From positions 270 to 10,705 of the forward strand of contig DAHWTK010000055.1 in NCBI GenBank assembly GCA_027328825.1: a stretch of DNA of 10,436 nucleotides, written 5' to 3'. The DNA comes from Nitrospirota bacterium. Lineage in GTDB: Bacteria > Nitrospirota > JACRHJ01. Positions 1 through 5,823 of the stretch are shown here, piece by piece. The notes below the pieces were generated by a model. That model did not search any database, was not told where the DNA came from, and saw only the letters and a program-made list of their open reading frames with translations. Position numbers and translations under genes: made by a program. Position 1 is the stretch's first letter, and each line of letters begins with the position of its first letter.

Positions 1-225
1 TGCCATAAGCCGCACAGCCAGCTCATGCCCGTGGTGGAAAAGGACTGCCTGGCCTGCCACAGCACCGTGCCCCATACCGGTAAACATGCCCTGCACCTTG
101 GCATGGGACTGAAATGCCTCGACTGCCACAAACCGCACACCTGGAAGGTGACAAAGGCCATGGGCCGGTCTGCAAAATGCACAAAATGTCATGGGCCTGT
201 CAATCCGGCGGATTTTCTGTTATAA
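1..225 (+). CDS. Multihaem c-type cytochrome, doubled CxxCH type (3' end only)
   Basis: The reading frame is open from base 1 and ends with TAA at 223-225, so the gene begins upstream of the window. Three complete haem-attachment motifs are visible: CLACH at 46-60, CLDCH at 115-129 and CTKCH at 178-192. The leading Cys-His is probably the end of a fourth. The CHKPH spacing after two of them matches the doubled CxxCH family, in which paired haems are covalently bound and bis-His ligation is usual. Such proteins sit in the periplasm or on the cell surface and carry electrons for anaerobic respiration or extracellular electron transfer. The specific partner cannot be told from this tail. The signal peptide and true start are not visible. 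A promoter-like element overlaps the stop codon, so the downstream atp genes may be transcribed separately. Confidence 0.88.
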   Translation, partial: CHKPHSQLMPVVEKDCLACHSTVPHTGKHALHLGMGLKCLDCHKPHTWKVTKAMGRSAKCTKCHGPVNPADFLL

Positions 226-226
226 T
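218..226 (+). promoter_or_regulatory. Extended -10 promoter candidate for the atpZ-led operon
   Basis: TGTTATAAT is a perfect extended -10 (TG-n-TATAAT) lying over the last codons and stop of the cytochrome gene. No good TTGACA-like -35 is seen 16-18 bases upstream, which extended -10 promoters often tolerate. Transcription would begin near 233 and give a leader of about 57 bases before atpZ. This is a motif match only. Confidence 0.42.
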
Positions 227-253
227 GAAAACCTCGCCGGCTGAATAAAACAA

Positions 254-289
254 AAGGAAGGGCCTGACCAACGGCAGGCCCCTGCATCC
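254..289 (+). promoter_or_regulatory. Ribosome-binding region of atpZ with hairpin spacer
   Basis: An AGGA Shine-Dalgarno core lies at 255-258, far upstream of the only plausible start codon at 290. Between them GGGCCTG (260-266) and CAGGCCC (275-281) form a perfect 7-bp stem with an 8-base loop. If the stem folds, about 9 bases separate AGGA from ATG, an ordinary spacing. No T-tract follows, so it is not an intrinsic terminator for the cytochrome gene. That the hairpin acts as a folded spacer is inference. Confidence 0.4.
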
Positions 290-586
290 ATGGAAGAACG
301 GGACAAGGAATTCTGGCGCAACCTCTATCAGCTTGCCGCTATGGGCATAAACCTCGTAGTGGCCACCTTCATCGGGCTTTTCATGGGCTGGGCCATTGAC
401 AACTGGCTTATGCCCAGGCTAAACTGGCACACCTCGCCCTGGTTCACGATGATATTCCTGCTGTTCGGGATAATCGCGGGGTTTAAAAACATGTTCCAGA
501 TGGCCAAGAAGGCGAATATCGAAAAGCCCGGCGAGGAAGGCGGCAGTAAGGGCGATTTCAGCGACAAGGACAAGGATAACCCGTAA
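290..586 (+). CDS. atpZ: AtpZ/AtpI family ATP synthase accessory protein
   Basis: This 98-residue membrane protein has two predicted transmembrane helices, at about residues 13-37 and 49-72, and a charged, Glu/Lys/Asp-rich cytoplasmic tail from about 73. The first helix carries the family's glycine-rich stretch ending in an Asp (G..MGWAID), followed by a short turn and a second helix ending GIIAGFKN. This layout is typical of AtpZ. AtpZ proteins are encoded next to F-type ATP synthase genes and have been linked with AtpI to Mg2+ or Ca2+ handling and enzyme assembly. The exact role is unsettled. The next gene is atpI, 20 bases downstream. No other in-frame start exists close upstream, so ATG at 290 is favoured although its Shine-Dalgarno is only well spaced if the leader hairpin folds. 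Confidence 0.85.
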   Translation: MEERDKEFWRNLYQLAAMGINLVVATFIGLFMGWAIDNWLMPRLNWHTSPWFTMIFLLFGIIAGFKNMFQMAKKANIEKPGEEGGSKGDFSDKDKDNP

Positions 587-606
587 AACGGCAAGAAACG
601 AGCGTT

Positions 607-1023
607 ATGTTACCGGCCAACAGACAGCATTTCAAAAAGGCAGCCCTCTGGGGCGGCGGTATTTCGGCGATACTTGCGGCGGTGAGCCTCGTGAAGTTCC
701 CGCCCCTGATTGCCGCGAGTATCCTGACCGGCGCCGCAATCTCCATATTCAACATCTACTCGATTATAACGCTCGTCGAAGCCCTTGCCGGCGCGGTCAT
801 GTCGGACAGGCGCGTGAAGAAAGCCGCAAAGATACTATCCGTCGTCGTACACCTCGTGAAGTTTCTGATTTTGCTTGCCCTTCTATACCTTCTCGTGGTA
901 TATAAACTGACGAATCTGCTTGGCCTTGCGTTCGGATTTACCGTCGTGGTCGTCACGAATATATTCGCGGGCCTCTCCGGCCTGAAGGGGGCAAGGGGCG
1001 GTGAGGGCGGCTTGAACGGATAA
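607..1023 (+). CDS. atpI: ATP synthase subunit I (AtpI)
   Basis: This 138-residue, very hydrophobic protein has four likely transmembrane helices, at about residues 12-29, 33-55, 77-98 and 102-124. A basic loop, SDRRVKKAAK, lies between the second pair. Length, helix count and the LLGLAFGFTVVVV final helix fit the ATP-synt_I family. AtpI helps assemble the c-ring of the F1Fo ATP synthase in some bacteria, but it is not part of the catalytic machine. Pairing with atpZ supports the call. In related genomes atpI is normally followed by atpB and atpE; here the next gene, 5 bases downstream, is an RNase H-fold protein instead. No strong Shine-Dalgarno is seen before ATG 607. The glycine-rich C-terminal tail looks disordered. 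Confidence 0.82.
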   Translation: MLPANRQHFKKAALWGGGISAILAAVSLVKFPPLIAASILTGAAISIFNIYSIITLVEALAGAVMSDRRVKKAAKILSVVVHLVKFLILLALLYLLVVYKLTNLLGLAFGFTVVVVTNIFAGLSGLKGARGGEGGLNG

Positions 1024-1028
1024 CGTCT

Positions 1029-1850
1029 ATGCCTTGCGAGGGCATGGACATTGGTTTCAATCAGTCTGGCTTCATGTTAAGCAGCACGTTTTCCATATTC
1101 CCCGGCATCGGCCCGCGCCTTGAGAGATACCTCTGGCGCACGGGTATCCTGACCTGGGAAGACTTCCTTTCCGCAGAAAAAATCCCCGGATTCTCCAGCC
1201 AGAGAAAATCACTGCTGGACGGCTACGTCATAGACGCCATGACTGCGTTTAAGTCCGGGAACATGCTGTATTTCCAGCCGCTCTTAGGCCCGGGCGGCCT
1301 CTGGAGGCTCTGGGACAGTTTAGGGCCGGAAGCCGTCTGCATGGACATCGAAACGGACGGGAAAAGCCCTGAAAACGGCGCGGTGACTGTCGTCGGCTTC
1401 TACTCTAACGGCGAGTATCGCCCTTACGTCTGCGGCGTGAACCTCGCCCAGGACAGCGTCCAGAGGGAGATAGAGGATGCCCGGCTCCTTGTGACCTTCG
1501 CGGGGAGCACCTTCGACATTCCATACCTCAAGGCCTTTTATCCGGAACTCAGAGTGGACGTGCCGCACCTCGACCTCTGCCCGGCGGGGCACAGGGCGGG
1601 GCTTAAAGGGGGCCTCAAGAAAGTCGAGAAGCTGGTAGGCATCGCGCGGGCGGGCGAAGTCGAGGGCATAGGCGGCTACCAGGCCGTGCTCCTCTGGCAG
1701 GCTCACATGCGGGGGCGCGTGGGCGCTCTGGATACGCTTATCGCGTATAACCGCGAGGATACGGAGAACCTCCACGCCCTCGCCGGAAAAATCTACGACA
1801 TGTTAAACGACGTTTCCGGCTTCCCGGAATTTGCGCATAACTGCAAATGA
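1029..1850 (+). CDS. YprB-like RNase H-fold exonuclease-family protein
   Basis: This 273-residue cytoplasmic protein resembles the YprB/RNase_H_2 group of DEDD-type exonuclease-like proteins. An N-terminal helix-hairpin-helix-like segment (FPGIGPRLERYLWRTGI, residues 24-40) may bind nucleic acid. The nuclease fold then shows Exo I-like MDIETDG (D106, E108), Exo II-like TFDIPYL (D163) and Exo III-like YNREDTENL (Y240, D244). The acidic metal-binding residues are therefore present, which suggests an active 3'-5' exonuclease, though the substrate is unknown. The start is uncertain. ATG 1029 is 5 bases after atpI, ATG 1044 is also possible, and ATG 1074 begins MLSSTFSIFPGIG, where homologues often start. 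None has a clear Shine-Dalgarno. The gene end overlaps the next start by ATGA, which suggests translational coupling. Confidence 0.78.
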   Translation: MPCEGMDIGFNQSGFMLSSTFSIFPGIGPRLERYLWRTGILTWEDFLSAEKIPGFSSQRKSLLDGYVIDAMTAFKSGNMLYFQPLLGPGGLWRLWDSLGPEAVCMDIETDGKSPENGAVTVVGFYSNGEYRPYVCGVNLAQDSVQREIEDARLLVTFAGSTFDIPYLKAFYPELRVDVPHLDLCPAGHRAGLKGGLKKVEKLVGIARAGEVEGIGGYQAVLLWQAHMRGRVGALDTLIAYNREDTENLHALAGKIYDMLNDVSGFPEFAHNCK

Positions 1851-2635
1851 TAAGACGTATTTTAATATCCGTTGCAATGCTTATCATGCTTTCCTCGCCG
1901 TCTTATGCCGCAATGACATCCCCCATGCCGCCGAAAAAAGCAGGCGGCGATGCGCGGTTTAAAAATGCGCTGAATCTCTACATGAGCGGCTCGTTTTCTG
2001 CGGCAGAGGCTGCCTTCAGGGAATACTTAAAAGCATTCCCGGACGGCCTGCGCGCGAACGACTCGCTCTACTGGCTCGGCAAATGCCAGGAACTGAAAGG
2101 CCGGTATGACGAGGCCGGGATAATACTGCGCCGGGCAGCCGGGAACTTTCCGACCGACGGCATAGCCGCATCCATCCAGTTCGAGCTTGCATATTGCCTC
2201 TACTGCCCCGGCAACCCGAAACGGGACTTGGGCGCGGCTTTCAGAGAGTTCATGAAAATCCCGTCCATTTTCGCAGCGGACGGCGGCGGGCAGACCGTTG
2301 GCGCAGGTCGGGCGGCAATCCCGCAGGCGCTTTACTATGCGGCGAAGTGCCTGATGGACATGAAGGAATACGCCCAGGCGGATGGAATCTTCACGCGTGT
2401 ATCCAGGGAATTCCCGCGCTCGCCTTACGCCGCCCCTGCGCTTTACTGTCTGGGCATGGCTAACCTCGCCCAGGGCGACACATCCGGCGCGCTTGCGGCA
2501 TTCAAGGAAATGCTTGCCGGTTATCCGGCCGGTCTTTATTCCGATAAGGCAGAGGCGCAGATACAACTGATCGGACGCGGGCCGAACTCCGGCCCTGTGG
2601 CCAATGATTCCTTGGACATCAAGACGGCCCCATGA
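1847..2635 (+). CDS. Exported TPR protein, YbgF/CpoB-like C-terminal repeats
   Basis: This is a 262-residue predicted periplasmic protein. A Sec signal peptide covers about residues 1-21 (basic MIRR, hydrophobic core, SYA cleavage site). No lipobox cysteine is present, so it is not a typical lipoprotein. TPR-like helical pairs follow at about residues 36-68, 71-102, 105-140, 160-190 and 196-228. They have the pattern of the TPR_6 repeats found in YbgF/CpoB and BamD, for example SLYWLGKCQELKGRYDEA and ALYCLGMANLAQGDTSGA. The YbgF N-terminal coiled coil is missing, so a direct CpoB role is not supported; scaffolding in the envelope is the cautious reading. It overlaps both neighbours by 4 bases (ATGA), is probably translationally coupled to them, and has no strong Shine-Dalgarno of its own. 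Confidence 0.75.
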   Translation: MIRRILISVAMLIMLSSPSYAAMTSPMPPKKAGGDARFKNALNLYMSGSFSAAEAAFREYLKAFPDGLRANDSLYWLGKCQELKGRYDEAGIILRRAAGNFPTDGIAASIQFELAYCLYCPGNPKRDLGAAFREFMKIPSIFAADGGGQTVGAGRAAIPQALYYAAKCLMDMKEYAQADGIFTRVSREFPRSPYAAPALYCLGMANLAQGDTSGALAAFKEMLAGYPAGLYSDKAEAQIQLIGRGPNSGPVANDSLDIKTAP

Positions 2636-4068
2636 AAAAAATTCCGGCCATTGCCGCCAGCATTATGCTCCTTGCGTTGTCAACCCCGGCCTTCGCCGAC
2701 GCATCCGGAACGCCGTCGTTTTTTCCCGCTTCCCCCGGCGTCTCAGCGGCTGCCCCCGCAAGGCCCGCGCCGCTTAAGGACTTATCCGTCAAGCGCGCGG
2801 CGTCAGTGGAGCCGGGCCACGGGACTCTCGTTTGCAACAGCGACCCGCCCGGCGCGAACGTCTTCCTTGACGGCGTCCCGCTTGGCGAGGCCCCGCTCAG
2901 GAAGGAGCACATAAAGACCGGAGCGTATTCCGTGGTCTTCAGGAAACGCGGATACGAAAATTCCATAGAAAAAATAACCATAAAAAAAGACGTGACCCTG
3001 ACGATTGACGAGAAGCTGGCCCAGGCGCGCGGGAGCATAACGGTATATTCCCACCCGCAGGGCGCCGAGGTGTATCTCGACGGCGAGGAGGACGGCATTA
3101 CGCCGGTAACGCTTGCGCATGTATCCGGCGGTGCGCACAGGGTGGCGGTTCTGAAGGAATATTTCGAGCCGGATGAGATTGGGGAGACGCTGAAGGCCGG
3201 AGAGAGCCGGACTGCCCGCATCAGGCTTGAGAGGCGTATACTTTTTTTGACTGTCGGCGCGGTAGACGTCCCGCCTTCCGCCGCACAGGAGGCGGAAGCG
3301 GCGCTTGACGGCATCGAGGGAATCCACGTCATCCACGCAAGCATCGGAAAGCTTCAGAACATCCTGCGCTCAAGGGAACTCGACCCGTCGTCCGTCAAGT
3401 TCCTCGAATCCGGCAAAAAAAGATTAAGCCTTGAGGATTCCGCAGTCCTGTCGAGCCTCCTTGAGGAGGAGCGCGCGCAGCTTGCCGTTTCCGTCTCCGA
3501 AAGTCAGGCGGGCGGCGAAAATATCCTTTCTCTCACGCTTTACAGCGACCACTCGTATATCCCGGATATATTCGATATTCCCTTCAGGGACGAAGGCGGC
3601 CTTGCGTCCGGCCTGAAAAAGTTTGCAGGCCAATGGGAAGCGCAGGATATGCCTGCCGGCGGCAAGCCTCCCGAGGCGGAAGCGGCGCCCGAAGACAAAG
3701 AATATCTCTTCAACCTTGCGCTCGTGCAAATACCAGAGAAACTGCACCCGGGCTGCGGAGAGCTGATTACGCTCGGAAACGCCTATTTCCGGACGGGCGA
3801 TTATTCGGACGCGCTGAAGGCATACCGGCGCGCGGCGTCCCAGGTTAAGACCGGCATATGCAGGGGAACGGCGCTCTATCGAATGGCGGAGGCTTATGAG
3901 AAGATGGGCCTCTGGACGGACGCGGCAAGTTCCTACCGGGGGCTGTGCATCCTATACCCGGATGCTACACTCGTCTCCCCCATCGGCCCGAAGGCCGCCC
4001 CGCTCGCCAAGGCCCGCCTGAAGGACCTCTACAGGCTCGGCATCCTTAAAGAGCGCTGGTGGAAGTAA
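2632..4068 (+). CDS. Exported protein with two PEGA domains and C-terminal TPRs
   Basis: This is a 478-residue predicted periplasmic protein. The Sec signal peptide covers residues 1-22 (AFA cleavage site), followed by a Pro/Ala-rich linker. Two PEGA domains lie at about 64-128 and 134-201. Both have the expected PxGAxVxLDG core (PPGANVFLDG and PQGAEVYLDG) followed by a hydrophobic strand and a Gly-x-His/Tyr turn. PEGA domains are small beta-folds found in bacterial envelope proteins. The middle segment (about 203-335) matches nothing I recognise. TPR-like repeats occupy about 375-405 and 411-444. The gene overlaps the preceding TPR gene by ATGA, so the two may act together in the envelope. 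An alternative is a regulator or anchor in cell-surface assembly; the partner is unknown. Confidence 0.76.
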   Translation: MKKIPAIAASIMLLALSTPAFADASGTPSFFPASPGVSAAAPARPAPLKDLSVKRAASVEPGHGTLVCNSDPPGANVFLDGVPLGEAPLRKEHIKTGAYSVVFRKRGYENSIEKITIKKDVTLTIDEKLAQARGSITVYSHPQGAEVYLDGEEDGITPVTLAHVSGGAHRVAVLKEYFEPDEIGETLKAGESRTARIRLERRILFLTVGAVDVPPSAAQEAEAALDGIEGIHVIHASIGKLQNILRSRELDPSSVKFLESGKKRLSLEDSAVLSSLLEEERAQLAVSVSESQAGGENILSLTLYSDHSYIPDIFDIPFRDEGGLASGLKKFAGQWEAQDMPAGGKPPEAEAAPEDKEYLFNLALVQIPEKLHPGCGELITLGNAYFRTGDYSDALKAYRRAASQVKTGICRGTALYRMAEAYEKMGLWTDAASSYRGLCILYPDATLVSPIGPKAAPLAKARLKDLYRLGILKERWWK

Positions 4069-4194
4069 AGATTTCTGCTTATCTTCCTGACACTATTCTC
4101 ACACTCCCAAACCCTCGCTCCGGGCACCCGTTTTTACGGTTCGTTGGTGGAGATCGACCGGCTTCCGGCGGGCCGGGTGATATGCTATAAATTA

Positions 4195-4232
4195 AAGGGA
4201 CGCAATCGAACTTGCGCCCCTTGTTTTTCTTT
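4195..4232. terminator. Probable bidirectional terminator between convergent genes
   Basis: The arms 4195-4205 and 4212-4222 form an 11-bp stem (AAGGGACGCAA with TTGCGCCCCTT) with one A-C mismatch and a 6-base loop. On the plus strand TTGTTTTTCTTT follows, which fits an intrinsic terminator for the PEGA/TPR operon ending at 4068. On the minus strand it begins 20 bases past the stop of the fibre-propeller gene and is followed by a weaker T-rich tail. The rest of the 4069-4241 gap shows no gene. Confidence 0.7.
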
Positions 4233-4241
4233 CCAGGTCTC

Positions 4242-5597
4242 CTACCTCGTCGGTATCTCCGTTACGCTATTGCTGCCCCAGTTCGTCACCCAGACGTGCG
4301 CGCCGTCGAAGGCCAAGCCATAAGGAGAGCCTCCCACGGTAACGGTATTGATGACTGTCGCCGTTGTCGGGTCTATTTCTGACACGGTGCTGTCGCCATA
4401 ATTCACCACCCAGACGTGCGTGCCGTCGAATGCAGCACCATTGGGATAGGTTCCCACGTTAACGGTATTGATGACTGTCGCTGTTGACGTGTCTATCTCG
4501 GACACGGTTTTGTCGCCATAATTCGTCACCCAGACGTGCGTCCCGTCGAATGCCATGCCGTAGGGAAGGTATCCCACGTTAACGGTATTGATGACTGTCG
4601 CCGAGGACGGGTCTATCTTAGACACGGTTTTGTCGCCAGAATTCGTCACCCATACGTGCGTCCCGTCGAATGTCACGCCGTCGGGACCGTTGCCCACGCC
4701 AACGATCTTAACGACTGTCGCCGTTGACGGGTCTATCTCAGATACTGTATTATCGTTATAATTCGTCACCCAGACGTGCATGCCGTCGAATGCCACGGCG
4801 GAGGGATTTTTTCCCACGGAAAAGTTATTGATGACTGTCGCCGTTGACGGGTCTATCTCGGATACGGTGTTGTCGTTATAATTCGTCACCCAGACGTGCA
4901 CACCGTCGAATGCCACGGCGTAGGGCTCGGTTCCCAGGGCAACGGTCCTGCTATACCACTGCAAAAGCGCCGCCTGCATGGTGGCCGGGTCTGGCTTCGC
5001 GGCCGTTTTCGCGGCGGCATCGGCGTACTGCTTTGTCGCGGCCTGCATATTGGATGTCGGGTCGCCGGCCAATGTCAGTGCCCCCGTGAGTGTGCCGCCG
5101 GAAAGAGGCAGTTCATTCGCCTCCGCCCCTTCCGCGCGGGTCGTCTCGTTGTTCAACTCGGTGGAGTAGTTTTTGAGTGCGGCTGTATTTGATGTCGAAA
5201 AATTCGTGAACCTTTGATTCAATGCCCCAATGTCTCCGTTGCTTGCCGCGCCGTAAGTAACCTCGTATTTCGCGACCGTTCCAATGACAGGATTTTTGAC
5301 TATGACCTCATATGTGCCTGGAGTTATCGTACCCAACGAAGTGAGTGAAGCGGTTATTCTCTGATCAGTGGTGGACAATGTCTGGACGCTTGGCGTCAAT
5401 TTCTGGGCCGCGAACACTTTCATATTCGGAACGGGGCTGCCAAAGAATACCTGCGGCTTTGTGCCGAAGCCGATTCCATCAATGGCTATGTTATTTGAGG
5501 AATCAATTTTGACCGACGAAATTCCGATAGCCCAAGCGGGCACGGAAAAGCAAACAAGCATTAATGCTGATAACAAACAAATCTTAAATCTCTTCAT
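4242..5597 (-). CDS. Exported IPT/coiled-coil/fibre-motif/beta-propeller protein
   Basis: This is a 451-residue secreted or surface protein. A Sec signal peptide covers residues 1-23 (AWA cleavage site). An IPT/TIG-like beta domain spans about 24-115, including GTYEVIVKN. A predicted coiled coil lies at about 120-162. At 163-195 is LPLSGGTLTGALTLAGDP followed by MQAATKQYADA, a motif familiar from phage tail fibres and other trimeric stalks. From 221 to the end run five full 40-residue repeats and one shortened one, of the YVTN/YncE propeller type (FDGxHVWVTN, TVSEIDPSTATVINTV). The N-terminal strand YSRTVALG could supply the strand missing from the last repeat and close a six-bladed propeller. 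Translation is well supported by AAGGAGG at 5603-5609, 5 bases before ATG. It may be an adhesin or a ligand-binding surface protein; no catalytic residues are seen. Confidence 0.8.
   Translation of the reverse strand: MKRFKICLLSALMLVCFSVPAWAIGISSVKIDSSNNIAIDGIGFGTKPQVFFGSPVPNMKVFAAQKLTPSVQTLSTTDQRITASLTSLGTITPGTYEVIVKNPVIGTVAKYEVTYGAASNGDIGALNQRFTNFSTSNTAALKNYSTELNNETTRAEGAEANELPLSGGTLTGALTLAGDPTSNMQAATKQYADAAAKTAAKPDPATMQAALLQWYSRTVALGTEPYAVAFDGVHVWVTNYNDNTVSEIDPSTATVINNFSVGKNPSAVAFDGMHVWVTNYNDNTVSEIDPSTATVVKIVGVGNGPDGVTFDGTHVWVTNSGDKTVSKIDPSSATVINTVNVGYLPYGMAFDGTHVWVTNYGDKTVSEIDTSTATVINTVNVGTYPNGAAFDGTHVWVVNYGDSTVSEIDPTTATVINTVTVGGSPYGLAFDGAHVWVTNWGSNSVTEIPTR
4245..4937 (-). repeat. 120-bp in-frame tandem repeats encoding propeller blades
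   Basis: Five complete 120-bp units (4818-4937, 4698-4817, 4578-4697, 4458-4577, 4338-4457) and a partial 93-bp unit (4245-4337) lie inside the propeller gene. The period is exact, with no insertions between units. DNA similarity is high in the FDG-HVWVTN and SEIDPSTATV segments and lower around the turn after VG. The closeness suggests recent duplication or gene conversion. Being an exact multiple of three, gain or loss of a unit would keep the frame. Confidence 0.9.
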
Positions 5598-5640
5598 CGG
5601 CCCCTCCTTATAGCTCGGTTAATCCAAAAGCAACTATTTA

Positions 5641-5669
5641 TTCGTAATAAAAACAGGAAGCAAAGTCAA
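5641..5669 (-). promoter_or_regulatory. Promoter candidate for the fibre-propeller gene
   Basis: On the minus strand TTGACT (5664-5669) matches the -35 consensus in five of six bases. TACGAA (5641-5646) lies 17 bases downstream as a weak -10, in AT-rich DNA. The gene starts at 5597, leaving a leader of roughly 35-40 bases that contains the strong AAGGAGG at 5603-5609. The -10 is poor, so the exact position is uncertain. Confidence 0.35.
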
Positions 5670-5706
5670 GGAAATATTTTTTAACCATTGAAAATGAAAC
5701 TCAATG

Positions 5707-5740
5707 AAAAAAGGATTTATCCCTATTTTAGATTTAGGGA
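5707..5740 (-). terminator. Weak terminator candidate after the J-domain gene
   Basis: On the minus strand TCCCTA and TAGGGA (5735-5740 and 5720-5725) form a 6-bp stem with a 9-base loop. A run of six T (5707-5712) comes 7 bases further on. It lies about 85 bases past the stop of the J-domain gene and before the promoter candidate of the next minus-strand gene. The stem is short and the T-run is displaced, so this is tentative. The rest of 5598-5823 shows no gene. Confidence 0.25.
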
Positions 5741-5823
5741 ATGCCGGGATTTTTTTGCGGTTGTTTCCGTGGGCCGGGGGGCGGACTTCGAGTAAAATCT
5801 GCGCGTCGCGGAGGGGCGATTTT

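Noticed and set aside
260..281. Hairpin after the cytochrome gene as an intrinsic terminator
   Set aside because: No T-tract follows the stem; a role in atpZ translation fits the position better.
2619..3344. Minus-strand open frame opposite the PEGA-domain gene
   Set aside because: The plus strand has a signal peptide, two PEGA domains and ATGA coupling; the antisense product is Ser-rich with no domain.
4183..4191. Extended -10-like TGCTATAAA on the plus strand
   Set aside because: It would fire directly into the terminator hairpin starting at 4195, and no -35 or gene follows.
4245..4937. Regular repeats resembling a CRISPR array
   Set aside because: The 120-bp period is in frame, has no unique spacers, and encodes propeller blades.
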